From: an uncultured Saprospiraceae bacterium
Lineage (GTDB): Bacteria; Bacteroidota; Bacteroidia; Chitinophagales; Saprospiraceae
DNA length: 43,870 nt
Direction: 5' to 3'
Assembly: GCA_937995755.1 (NCBI GenBank)
Contig: CALKJD010000029.1
Coordinates: forward strand, 1 to 43,870
Part shown: one piece after another, positions 33,910 to 42,718 of the stretch
Position numbering within the stretch: the stretch's first letter is position 1
Layout: each line of letters opens with the position of its first letter
Notes under the pieces: generated by a model
What the model was told of the DNA's origin: nothing
Databases searched by the model: none
What the model saw: only the letters and a program-made list of their open reading frames with translations
Position numbers and translations under genes: made by a program

Positions 33910-34832
33910 TGAAATACTTACTAATTACATTTCTAGCTTTAATATATAGTGGCTGTTCTGAGCCATTTGAACCGATTACAGATGCTACTCAGCCATTAGT
34001 AGTAGAAGGGTATGTAGAATCTGGTAAAGGCAGCTTGCCTACGTATGTAATTATTACTAGAGCGCTTCCATTTATAACTGAGATCGGTCCAGATCAAATT
34101 AACGAACTTTTCGTCAATGGTGCAGATGTGAAGGTTAGTGATGGTGAGAAAACAGTGCAACTCACAGAACTTTGCCTAGAGGACTTACCGCCAGATCTTA
34201 AATTGGTAGTAGCCGAATCTTTGAACTTGAATGCTACAGATTTACAACTCAATATATGTGCTTACGTAGATATATTGGATCAACTCTTAAGAGAAGAAGG
34301 TCGAAGCTATGATCTGAAAATAGAAGTAGGAGAAGAGACTCTAACTGCGAGTACTACAATACCTCCATATATTCCACTTTACAATATTAGATTTGATGAG
34401 CCACCAGGAGAACCAAGCGCTGAATTTGCTAGGTTATATGCGACCATTGACGATCCTGAAGGTGTCAAGAATTATTATCGCTACAAATCAGCAGAGAATG
34501 ACGGACCGCTAATTACACCCTTTACTTCAGTTGTCAATGATGTATTCTATGATGGGCAGTCGTTTGAATTTCCACTGAATAAAGCGGAAAACTTGGAAGA
34601 AGAGGTACCATTTGATGAGTTTGGTTTGTTTTCAAGAGGAGATAGTATTACGCTAAAGTGGATGTCTATCGATAAAGCTCATTTTGATTTTTGGAATACT
34701 AGAGACTTTTCAGCTAACAGTGCTGGTCCATTTGCTAGCTATACGCGTATCAAAGGCAATGTAGCTGGCGCATTGGGCATATGGGGCGGCTACTCTGTTG
34801 ATAATTATCGTTTGTTTGTTCCTTATCAATAA
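33909..34832 (+). CDS. DUF4249 family lipoprotein
   Basis: From the ATG at 33909 this is a 307-residue protein starting MKYLLITFLALIYSGCSEPF, a lipoprotein signal with the cysteine at about 17 (the lipobox is weak, YSGC). The body (EPITDATQPLVVEGYVESG, YVIITRALPF, INELFVNGADVKVSDG, YDLKIEVGEETLTASTTIPPYIPL) matches DUF4249, which is found next to TonB receptors in Bacteroidota. It is likely an outer-membrane lipoprotein that partners the upstream receptor, perhaps presenting its ligand (inference). Its ATG overlaps the receptor stop (TAATG). Confidence 0.85.
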   Translation: MKYLLITFLALIYSGCSEPFEPITDATQPLVVEGYVESGKGSLPTYVIITRALPFITEIGPDQINELFVNGADVKVSDGEKTVQLTELCLEDLPPDLKLVVAESLNLNATDLQLNICAYVDILDQLLREEGRSYDLKIEVGEETLTASTTIPPYIPLYNIRFDEPPGEPSAEFARLYATIDDPEGVKNYYRYKSAENDGPLITPFTSVVNDVFYDGQSFEFPLNKAENLEEEVPFDEFGLFSRGDSITLKWMSIDKAHFDFWNTRDFSANSAGPFASYTRIKGNVAGALGIWGGYSVDNYRLFVPYQ

Positions 34833-35037
34833 TGGTAGCGAGAGATAGAAGTATAAGTGATTAAATCTACATGCTTTCAATAGTATAGCTTGTTATGTAA
34901 GACTTTTCTCATTAGCATCAAGCGTGTATTAAAGTAAAAATTTGAGTTAGAAGAGGTGCATAGATGGCTGCCAACCTAGATCTGAGGATGCTGATAGGAT
35001 AATATTTATCACATATAACAATTCTTAATATCATAAT

Positions 35038-35105
35038 AAAGTTAACTTTGTCAACAATGCCTTCAGCTCACTGCAGGTACATTTCTTAAATATAAAGTTG
35101 ACCTT
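35038..35105. promoter_or_regulatory. Repeated AAAGTTRAC motif upstream of the YfhO-like gene
   Basis: A perfect 12-bp palindrome, AAAGTTAACTTT, lies at 35038-35049. A near copy, AAAGTTGACCTT, lies at 35094-35105, ending just before the start codon at 35109. This is a possible operator pair; no known regulator is assigned. Confidence 0.35.
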
Positions 35106-35108
35106 ATT

Positions 35109-37538
35109 ATGAAGTTTGAGATCAAATCTGCTTTACCTCATATCATTAGTTTTGTTGTAATGGTTCTTTTGGCTGTTATATACTTTATCCCTCAGTTTCA
35201 AGGAAAGGAACTAGTACAAGGAGATATAGTATCCTACAAAGGTGTATCGTCTGAAGCGGTTGCGTACCAAGAAAAAACAGGTGAGACGGTACTATGGTCA
35301 ACCAGTATCTTCGGTGGAATGCCTACCTATCAGAGTTCAGCACCACAAAACAATAACCTAGTAAAGTATCTTGAAAGAGGAATGGGACTTGGAATGTCAA
35401 GACCTGCAGGGTACTTTATATTTGGGATGTTAGGGTTTTATCTTTTGATGCTGACGATGGGAGTTAGTCCATGGGTAGGTTTGATAGGGGCTATATTGTT
35501 TGGACTGTCCACGAATCATATGGTATTGTACGAAGCAGGTCATATGAGTAAAGTGAGATCTATCATGAGTATGCCTATGATTATCGCAGGAGTGCTATTG
35601 GTGTTTCGTAAAAAGTATCTTCTTGGAGGGGCCATATTTGGTTTGTTTCTCGGTGTGAATATATATGTCAACCACTTGCAGATGACCTACTATCTAGCGA
35701 TGATACTGGGTATACTGACTATCTTAGAAGTGATAAAGATGGTGAAGGAAGGAAATATGACTCACTTGTGGAAATCACTATTAGTACTGGCAGTAGGAGC
35801 TGCGTTGGCCTTGTCATCAAGTGCTTCTAGAATATTGACGACTTTGGAGTACACACCAGAAACGGTCAGAGGACATGCGGTATTAGATGCTGGAGAAAAT
35901 CGTGGGTCTGGAGGTGGAATGGAATGGGAGAGAGCGATGTCATGGAGTAACGGTACCGTAGATTTGTTGCCATCATTGATACCATATGCTGCTGGAGGTG
36001 GTGGAGCGACCAAGTTAGGTAAGGATTCAGCATTAGCGAAAAAGCTTAATAGGCGGAGCGAATTTGTAGCACCGATGTATCATGGTGACCTTACGTTTAC
36101 TGGAGGACCTTCGTATTTCGGTGCAGTAGCATTTTTCCTTTTCTTGCTAGGAGCATTTTCTATTAAAGGAAGGATGAAGTGGTGGATAGTAGCAGGAGTA
36201 TTGCTCACCTTTATGCTTTCGATGGGTAAGAACTTTCCAATAATCAACAGATTGATATTTGATTACTTTCCGATGTTCAATAAATTCCGAACACCAAATT
36301 CGGTTTTGAGTGTGACCACCATATTCATTCCTTTATTGGGAATGTTAGGTCTTTATAAGTTGACACAATCAAAATCAAGAGAGGCGGATTTCAAAAAGCC
36401 AGCATTGTTAGCTTTGGCATTATCTGCTGGATTTGCAGTTGTTTTAGCACTTGTAGGTCCTATGTTTATAGATTTTGCCCACCCCAATGATATTAGATCG
36501 CTTCAAGATCCTAGTCTTATCGAAGCAATAGTAGAAGATAGAGCATCGCTCTTGCGTTCATCATCATTTAGAACTGCAATCTTGATATTGATTGCTTTTG
36601 GGGCGATATGGATGTATATGAAAGAAAAAATATCATCATTAATTATGTTGGCCGTTGTCGGTGGAATAGGTGCGTTTGATCTATTTCAAATTGATAGATC
36701 TTACCTTGGGTCTGAAAAGTTTGTAACTGCACGTAAGGCAGAATCAGCATCAACTCCAAGAGCCGTAGATGAACAAATATTAGCAGATACAGATCCACAT
36801 TATCGTGTACATGATACTACTGTAGATCCATTTAATAGTGCAATACCTGCTTTTCATCATAAGCTGATTGGAGGGTATCATCCGGCAAAATTACAGCGAT
36901 ATGATGATTTAATTCAGGGGCATATTGGACGTGGAAATATGGCGGTATTCAATATGTTAAACGCCAAATATTTCATCGTAGCAGGACAGGATGGGAAGCC
37001 TGCAGTACAGCGTAATCCTGCCGCTATGGGCAATGCTTGGTTTGTAAGTCAAATCGATCTAGCAACTAGCGCTGATGAAGAATTTGAGAAGCTTAATGGT
37101 TTTGATCCTGCTGTTACAGCTATTGTTAATAAAGAATTTGATGGGTATTTGGCAGGTTTGACTCCTTCCAAAAATGGTAATGTAGTATTGACTGAGTATA
37201 CACCTAATGCCATCACATACAAGTCAAATACGAGTTCAGAGCAGTTAGCTGTATTTTCAGAAATATGGTATGGACCCAATAAAGGTTGGCAAGCCTACCT
37301 TGATGGTCAGCCTGTTGATCATATTAGAGCAAACTATGCCTTAAGAGCATTGAAAGTGCCTGCTGGTGAGCATGTAATCAAATTTGAATTTAAACCTAGT
37401 AGCTATTCTATGGGTGAGACAATTAGTTTGGTAGCATCTCTAATTTTGATTTTTGCTGCTTTGATAGCGTTATATTTTTACTTTCGTAGTGAGGATAAAA
37501 GCTTGCCTACTTTTGAGGAAGTCATTGCTGAGAATTGA
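35109..37538 (+). CDS. YfhO-family large membrane protein
   Basis: An 809-residue polytopic membrane protein. Features are an N-terminal helix (HIISFVVMVLLAVIYFIPQF), a first periplasmic loop with QGDIVSYKGVSSEAVAYQ and FGGMPTYQ, about ten further hydrophobic helices to residue 530, and a C-terminal extracytoplasmic domain (about 540-780) with GPNKGWQAYLDGQPVDHIRANYALRALKVPAGEH. A last helix (about 780-800) follows. This layout fits the YfhO family, GT-C-like membrane proteins linked to glycosylation of cell-surface polymers such as teichoic acids in Firmicutes. In Bacteroidota the substrate is unknown. It precedes the DUF1304 and MBOAT genes by 40 and about 410 bases on the same strand. Confidence 0.85.
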   Translation: MKFEIKSALPHIISFVVMVLLAVIYFIPQFQGKELVQGDIVSYKGVSSEAVAYQEKTGETVLWSTSIFGGMPTYQSSAPQNNNLVKYLERGMGLGMSRPAGYFIFGMLGFYLLMLTMGVSPWVGLIGAILFGLSTNHMVLYEAGHMSKVRSIMSMPMIIAGVLLVFRKKYLLGGAIFGLFLGVNIYVNHLQMTYYLAMILGILTILEVIKMVKEGNMTHLWKSLLVLAVGAALALSSSASRILTTLEYTPETVRGHAVLDAGENRGSGGGMEWERAMSWSNGTVDLLPSLIPYAAGGGGATKLGKDSALAKKLNRRSEFVAPMYHGDLTFTGGPSYFGAVAFFLFLLGAFSIKGRMKWWIVAGVLLTFMLSMGKNFPIINRLIFDYFPMFNKFRTPNSVLSVTTIFIPLLGMLGLYKLTQSKSREADFKKPALLALALSAGFAVVLALVGPMFIDFAHPNDIRSLQDPSLIEAIVEDRASLLRSSSFRTAILILIAFGAIWMYMKEKISSLIMLAVVGGIGAFDLFQIDRSYLGSEKFVTARKAESASTPRAVDEQILADTDPHYRVHDTTVDPFNSAIPAFHHKLIGGYHPAKLQRYDDLIQGHIGRGNMAVFNMLNAKYFIVAGQDGKPAVQRNPAAMGNAWFVSQIDLATSADEEFEKLNGFDPAVTAIVNKEFDGYLAGLTPSKNGNVVLTEYTPNAITYKSNTSSEQLAVFSEIWYGPNKGWQAYLDGQPVDHIRANYALRALKVPAGEHVIKFEFKPSSYSMGETISLVASLILIFAALIALYFYFRSEDKSLPTFEEVIAEN

Positions 37539-37578
37539 GAGAGCCTATTAAACAAACGATATAATTAAACGCTATACT

Positions 37579-37944
37579 ATGGTAATTGCTATCTCAATAA
37601 TAATTGGATTTGTTGCTTTGCTACATTTGTATTTCTTGTATTTTGAAATGTTTGCATGGACAACAAAAGGACCAAAGATATTTGCAGCTTTTCCTAAAGA
37701 TCTTTTTCCAAAGACAAAAGCCATGGCTGCTAACCAAGGGCTATATAATGGGTTTTTAGCCGCAGGTTTGATATGGACTTTCTTTATCACCGATGAACTT
37801 TGGAAGTATAATATTGCATTTTTCTTCTTAGGCTGTGTGGTAGTGGCAGGTCTGTATGGAAGTCTAACTGTTTCTAGGAAAATACTATTTGTACAGGCGC
37901 TTCCGGCATTGATAGCGATTGTTTTGATATTGATATATCGATAG
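37579..37944 (+). CDS. DUF1304 small membrane protein
   Basis: A 121-residue protein with four hydrophobic helices (about 1-22, 55-75, 78-97, 103-120). It carries the DUF1304 pattern: LLHLYFLYFEMFAWTTKGPKIF, then AANQGLYNGFLAAGLIW. It is an inner membrane protein with no known function. It ends 3 bases before the MBOAT start, so it is probably co-translated with the following cassette. Confidence 0.85.
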   Translation: MVIAISIIIGFVALLHLYFLYFEMFAWTTKGPKIFAAFPKDLFPKTKAMAANQGLYNGFLAAGLIWTFFITDELWKYNIAFFFLGCVVVAGLYGSLTVSRKILFVQALPALIAIVLILIYR

Positions 37945-37947
37945 TGC

Positions 37948-39399
37948 ATGCTATTTGATTCAATAGATTTCGCCATTTTTCTACCTCTAGTCTTTGCGAT
38001 CTATTGGGGGATTAATAAATATGGTGTTCGTCTGCAAAATGTATTTTTAATACTTGCTAGTTATATCTTTTATGGCTGGTGGGATTGGAGGTTTTTGGGG
38101 CTGATTATGTTGAGTTCCTTGGTGGATTATAGTATTGCCAACTGGATTTATAGATCGGATTCAAAAGTCAAAAGTAAATATCTATTACTAATTAGCCTGT
38201 TGGTAAATTTGGGCCTTCTATCGATTTTCAAGTATTACAATTTTTTTATTGAAAATTTTGAAGCATTGTTCTCAGTACTAGGATCTAGCAAGATTTTTTT
38301 ACGCTTAGATTGGATATTGCCAGTAGGGATTAGTTTCTATACTTTTCAGACGATGAGTTATACTATAGATGTATATCGCAATAAAATAAAACCCAGTAAA
38401 GATCCCTTTTCTTTTTTCGCATATGTAAGTTTTTTTCCTCAGTTGGTGGCAGGCCCTATCGAGAGGGCGACTAATTTCTTGCCTCAGTTTAGGACGAGTC
38501 GAACTTTTGATTATGCGCAAGCAGTGGATGGATTACGTCAAATACTTTGGGGATTATTTAAAAAGATGGTCATTGCAGATAACTGTGCAATTTATGTAGA
38601 TATGTTTTTTGCAGATCCTTCTGCATACTCTGGAAGTGCACTTCTACTTGGCGCTATCTTCTTTGCGTTTCAGATTTATGGTGATTTTTCAGGGTATTCT
38701 GATATAGCCATTGGAACTGCAAGATTATTTGGTTTCAACCTTATGCAAAATTTTGCCTTTCCTTATTTTTCTAGAGATATTGCTGAGTTTTGGAGACGTT
38801 GGCATATTTCATTGTCTAGTTGGTTTAGGGACTATGTCTACATACCGTTAGGAGGAAGTAGGGGAGGTAAGGTAATGACATTACGAAATGTATTCATTGT
38901 ATTTCTTATTTGTGGCTTCTGGCATGGAGCGAATTGGACTTTTATTTTGTGGGGTTTATTGAATGCTGCACTCTACATTCCACTTTACGTATTTGATCGA
39001 AATAGAGATAATCTAGATATTGTCGCAGAAGGTAAATATTATCCCTCTTTAAAAGAGACCTTCCAGATAATTGCCACGTTTAGTGTAACTGTTTTACTTT
39101 GGATACTTTTTAGGAGTGATTCAGTAGGGGCGGCAATTGAATATATTACTTTCATATTCACTAATGGTTTATTCTCGATCCCTATTTTTGCTGAAAAAGG
39201 AACGGCTTTTTCTACGGTATTGCTCATCATACTTATGTTATTTGTGGAATGGAAGTCAAGAGCAGATAAATATGGACTTGAGACTTTTCTGTTTTCTCAA
39301 TCTGGATTCTTAAGACTAAGTTTCTATGTGTTAATTGTATTTGTCATTGGAATGTATGCCAGTGTACAGCCCCAAGACTTTATATACTTTCAGTTTTGA
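37948..39399 (+). CDS. MBOAT-family membrane O-acyltransferase
   Basis: A 483-residue polytopic protein of the AlgI/DltB-like MBOAT family, which moves acyl groups across the membrane for polymer O-acylation. It starts MLFDSIDFAIFLPLVFAIYWGI. It contains FPQLVAGPIERATNFLPQF, the signature EFWRRWHISLSSWFRDYVYIPLGGSRGG, and the catalytic histidine H326 in ICGFWHGANWTFILWG. The substrate is probably an extracellular polysaccharide (inference). It is directly followed, with a 4-bp overlap, by an SGNH protein, the usual second half of such acylation systems. Confidence 0.93.
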   Translation: MLFDSIDFAIFLPLVFAIYWGINKYGVRLQNVFLILASYIFYGWWDWRFLGLIMLSSLVDYSIANWIYRSDSKVKSKYLLLISLLVNLGLLSIFKYYNFFIENFEALFSVLGSSKIFLRLDWILPVGISFYTFQTMSYTIDVYRNKIKPSKDPFSFFAYVSFFPQLVAGPIERATNFLPQFRTSRTFDYAQAVDGLRQILWGLFKKMVIADNCAIYVDMFFADPSAYSGSALLLGAIFFAFQIYGDFSGYSDIAIGTARLFGFNLMQNFAFPYFSRDIAEFWRRWHISLSSWFRDYVYIPLGGSRGGKVMTLRNVFIVFLICGFWHGANWTFILWGLLNAALYIPLYVFDRNRDNLDIVAEGKYYPSLKETFQIIATFSVTVLLWILFRSDSVGAAIEYITFIFTNGLFSIPIFAEKGTAFSTVLLIILMLFVEWKSRADKYGLETFLFSQSGFLRLSFYVLIVFVIGMYASVQPQDFIYFQF

Positions 39400-40337
39400 T
39401 ATTATTTATTAAAAACATATTACGTTTTCTGTTCGTTAGCATAATAGCTTATGTGGTTTTGGTAATTGTATGGGGAGAATTGATTCCTAGTCAATTAAGG
39501 CCCAATTTAAAAGGTATAGAAGGGAAAGATGATTATATATTACAGAAGTATAGAGAAATGCAAGAAATGAAAAACTTGGATGTTCTCTTTGTCGGATCAT
39601 CTCATGCCTATCGGACGTTTGATTCTCGTATATGGAATGAAAAAGGTTATCACGTATTTAATATGGGAACATCAAGTCAGACACACATTCATACAGGTTT
39701 ACTTCTTCGTGAACTTATACCCAAATCAAAACCAAAGTTAGTCGTGTATGAAGTATATCCTGATATTTTTGCAAATGAAGGAGTCGAATCTAATTCTATA
39801 TTTTTAGCATATGGAATATGCAAAGAAGAAATGAGCGCGGTAGCATTGAAAAGCGCAAATATTAAGTCAATAAATGAATTGATATTTGCTCAGTATAAAT
39901 CAATTGTGAGGCCAGATGAAATAATACCAATTATAGTTGATACGAGTATTCAGATTTACAGGTCAGGTGGTTTTATAGAAAAAATGGATGGTCAATTTCA
40001 TGATTCTCAAAGACACAAGAATGGAAAAATCCAACCGCATCAACTTAATGCTTTTTACAGTAACTTAGATTATCTCAAGAGTTGCAATATTCCGACAGTA
40101 CTCGTAAATGCTCCAGTCACTACAGCAGAATCTGGACGTTTCAAAGATCAAGTTAAATATGATGAAATAATGTCTAATTTTGACAATTACGTTGATTTAA
40201 GTCAATTGGATATATTAAGTGACTCATTACACTTCTATGATTACCATCATTTAAATCAAATGGGGGTTGAACTTTTTAATCCGTATTTCATAGATTGGTT
40301 AGAAAATCAAAATATAAAGGGCTTTGAGAAAAATTGA
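39396..40337 (+). CDS. SGNH-like putative O-acyltransferase partner of MBOAT
   Basis: A 313-residue protein with an N-terminal membrane anchor (about 8-28) and an extracytoplasmic domain. The block I-like motif is LFVGSSHAYRTFD (S68 or S69), NMGTSSQTH gives a further conserved block, and DYHHLNQMG near 285-293 supplies the D-x-x-H pair. This resembles the AlgX/AlgJ/DltD type of transacylase that takes the acyl group from an MBOAT enzyme. The start is a TTG that overlaps the MBOAT stop (TTGA); no ATG lies near, and the anchor helix needs this start. Without biochemistry it could also be an esterase. Confidence 0.75.
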   Translation: MILFIKNILRFLFVSIIAYVVLVIVWGELIPSQLRPNLKGIEGKDDYILQKYREMQEMKNLDVLFVGSSHAYRTFDSRIWNEKGYHVFNMGTSSQTHIHTGLLLRELIPKSKPKLVVYEVYPDIFANEGVESNSIFLAYGICKEEMSAVALKSANIKSINELIFAQYKSIVRPDEIIPIIVDTSIQIYRSGGFIEKMDGQFHDSQRHKNGKIQPHQLNAFYSNLDYLKSCNIPTVLVNAPVTTAESGRFKDQVKYDEIMSNFDNYVDLSQLDILSDSLHFYDYHHLNQMGVELFNPYFIDWLENQNIKGFEKN

Positions 40338-40854
40338 TATCATTTTATATCTAGTAACTCTCCTGTTATTACTTGTTCCTTATGGAATTATGGTACTCTC
40401 TAAGAAGCTTGAACCTTATCCAGCTATCATACTGCCAGATGGCAGCTCGACAGTTCTTCATGATGATGAATATATTACTTATAGTAAGGTAGAACTATTA
40501 GGTCGAGATACATTAAATGGTGATCTCCAAAAAATAAACATTACTGCATTTCTAGATCCTATACCGAGTAATAGAATATATGGCTTGATGAATAATTCTT
40601 TTGGGATTAATAAAGTTAGAAATGATACATTTTTTTTTAGAAAAGAAATATTGCCTCCACTGATTAATAGTAAATATTATAGTGAATTGGAAGTGAAAGA
40701 GCTTTCGGATTGGTATAAGTTGAAATTGAGTAACCAGGGCTTAGATAATTCTGAATTCATATTTCAAGAAGAAATAATTACAATTGATCGAGTCACCAAT
40801 GAGATCGTAGATTCCCTATTGTCAAGAAGTGTGAAATATACGTTATATGATTAG
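40324..40854 (+). CDS. Small membrane-anchored extracytoplasmic protein of the acylation cassette
   Basis: A 176-residue protein that I do not recognise. It starts at a TTG at 40324, preceded by AAAGGG a few bases upstream, and overlaps the SGNH gene by 14 bp. One hydrophobic helix (about 6-24, DIILYLVTLLLLLVPYGIMV) is followed by a polar, beta-rich domain of about 150 residues (PAIILPDGSSTVLHDDEYITY, INITAFLDPIP, FFFRKEILPPLI). There are no cysteines in the mature part and no catalytic motif. It overlaps the HTTM-like gene by 8 bp. The conserved spacing suggests one protein complex with its neighbours (inference). Confidence 0.65.
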   Translation: MRKIDIILYLVTLLLLLVPYGIMVLSKKLEPYPAIILPDGSSTVLHDDEYITYSKVELLGRDTLNGDLQKINITAFLDPIPSNRIYGLMNNSFGINKVRNDTFFFRKEILPPLINSKYYSELEVKELSDWYKLKLSNQGLDNSEFIFQEEIITIDRVTNEIVDSLLSRSVKYTLYD

Positions 40855-41893
40855 AGCATTGTCCAATATCATATATAATATAAGAGCGTCTTCCGAAGTA
40901 AGTATAGATGCAAGTAGTAATTTTAGAATCTTATGGGGTTTGTGGATATTGATAGTTAATACTCCAACATATCGTTGGTTAGCAGAGGTGCCTCATAAGC
41001 TGTTTCATCATACGTGGCTAGAGATGTTAGGTATGAGTATTCCAGATTTTTCTTACGGTTTTTATTTGTCGTTAGATTTGTTAGTTATTCTCTCTGTATC
41101 CTTGGTTACCTTAGGTATCAAAGCAAGATTTTTTACAGCGGTATTTTTATTAACTAATTTGATTGGTTATTCTATTGAAAACAGTTTAGGAAAGATTAAT
41201 CATGGTGGACTTTGGTTTGCATTAATAGCTTGTTGTATGCTTTCTGATTGGTCAACGAAGAATGCCATAATTCCTGATCATAAATGGAACATTCATAAAA
41301 CTATCGTTTCAATTTTGGCAATTTGTATTGCATTTGGATTTTTTACTGCAGGGATTCCAAAGGTGTTGCATTGGATAGATTTTGACGTGCGTAGTAGTGG
41401 TGTTTTAAAGTGGTGGCTATCAGGATTGTTTACTGAAGCTAATGCAGGGTTGTTTGATGTAAATATGGGCGAAGTCCCTAATTTTGTATTAGAAGGTATG
41501 GACTATTTAGCTGCAATATTTGAAGTAAGTGCTTTTTTGTTTTTACTATTGGGCAAGAAATATTGGAAATTTTGGTTAATCATAGCTTCGATATTTCATT
41601 TGTCAAATTGCATTTTATTTGGTATATCTTTTATAAGTTATATTCCTGTATATGCGTTTTTCTTATTGGCACCATTGTATAATATGAAGACGTTTAGAAA
41701 TTGGAATATGCTTATAGCTATTGTGGTGGTGATAGGATTGATTAAAATTACACTTACACTACTAGATGTCAACCTACTACTGAAAGTAAGTGTATTGAAT
41801 ATTTATTTAGCAATGTTTTTTTGGGGCGCTTTGATTGTTGCTGCGGTATGGAATGCGATCAAGGATATGTCAAAGCAAATTAAGATTAATTGA
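40847..41893 (+). CDS. HTTM-like polytopic membrane protein
   Basis: A 348-residue protein with about eight hydrophobic helices and short loops. It begins SSNFRILWGLWILIV and has SENSLGKINHGGLWFALIACCMLSD, and late in the protein KFWLIIASIFHLSNCILFGISFISYIPVYAFFLLAPL. These pieces resemble the HTTM (VKD-carboxylase-like transmembrane) family; H256-like and H118-like positions fall within helices. The family assignment is moderate, since I have no alignment. Overlap of 8 bp with the upstream gene places it in the same transcript as the MBOAT and SGNH genes. It is the fourth gene of that run. Confidence 0.6.
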   Translation: MIRALSNIIYNIRASSEVSIDASSNFRILWGLWILIVNTPTYRWLAEVPHKLFHHTWLEMLGMSIPDFSYGFYLSLDLLVILSVSLVTLGIKARFFTAVFLLTNLIGYSIENSLGKINHGGLWFALIACCMLSDWSTKNAIIPDHKWNIHKTIVSILAICIAFGFFTAGIPKVLHWIDFDVRSSGVLKWWLSGLFTEANAGLFDVNMGEVPNFVLEGMDYLAAIFEVSAFLFLLLGKKYWKFWLIIASIFHLSNCILFGISFISYIPVYAFFLLAPLYNMKTFRNWNMLIAIVVVIGLIKITLTLLDVNLLLKVSVLNIYLAMFFWGALIVAAVWNAIKDMSKQIKIN

Positions 41894-41900
41894 GATCATT

Positions 41901-42686
41901 ATGACTATAAAATCACTACATATCTACCCAATTAAGGGATTAGGGGGAATAGAATTGCAAGAAGCTATATTATTAGAACGAGGTATGCAATATGATCGTC
42001 GATGGATGTTGGTAGATGCTAATGGAGAGTTTATGAGTCAAAGAAATGATTCTAGGTTGGCACTTTTTCGATGTAGTATTGATGATGTATTGCGGATTAA
42101 ATATGGAGGGAGTGATATAGCTGTAGAGTTAGATCAATATACGGACCATAAAATTTTAGCTACGGTATGGGAGTCCGAAGTTTATGGATTCGAAGTGAGT
42201 AGAAAGGTGAGTGATTGGTTTAGTGATTTGCTAGGTGTATCATGTAGGTTGGTACGGATGGTAGATGGATACGATAGGTATAAGGAATTAATCAGAGGGC
42301 CTAAGCAAACAAAGTTAAGCTTTGCAGATGGTTATCCATATCTGATTTTAGGAACTGCGAGTATCGAGAAATTGTCGAAAGTAGCAGGAAAGGAAATTCC
42401 AGCAAATAGATTTAGACCTAATATAATTGTACATACATCGACAGCTAATGAAGAGGATTATTGGAATTTTTTGCAGGTAGGGAATTTTAAGATGCAAGTA
42501 ATAAAACCTTGTGTCAGATGTCTAGTAATAAATATAGATCAAACGTCCGCAGAACAAAAAGCTGAACCATTAAAGTCTCTTTCTAGCTATCGAAGAGACG
42601 GTAATAACGTTATTTTTGGTGTCAATGCTATTTGCTTGGAAGAGGGAGTAATCAAAGTGGGAGACACTTTGCATTGCACTAACTAA
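41901..42686 (+). CDS. MOSC-domain protein (molybdenum cofactor sulfurase C-terminal-like)
   Basis: From the ATG at 41901 the protein has 261 residues with the full two-domain layout. The N-terminal beta-barrel reads MTIKSLHIYPIKGLGG, YDRRWMLVDANGEFMSQR (about 1-120). The MOSC domain reads LSFADGYPYLILGTASIEKLS, RFRPNIIVHTS, MQVIKPCVRCLVINIDQ and GVNAICLEEGVIKVGD. The cysteine in KPCVRC is the conserved one that may bind the Moco sulfur or substrate. It is cytoplasmic. Related proteins include mARC-type reductases and YcbX; the partner is not visible here. An in-frame longer reading from 41835 runs back into the HTTM-like gene and is not supported. Confidence 0.88.
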   Translation: MTIKSLHIYPIKGLGGIELQEAILLERGMQYDRRWMLVDANGEFMSQRNDSRLALFRCSIDDVLRIKYGGSDIAVELDQYTDHKILATVWESEVYGFEVSRKVSDWFSDLLGVSCRLVRMVDGYDRYKELIRGPKQTKLSFADGYPYLILGTASIEKLSKVAGKEIPANRFRPNIIVHTSTANEEDYWNFLQVGNFKMQVIKPCVRCLVINIDQTSAEQKAEPLKSLSSYRRDGNNVIFGVNAICLEEGVIKVGDTLHCTN

Positions 42687-42718
42687 AGGCCTCTATATTT
42701 TTTAATAAATCTTATTGA

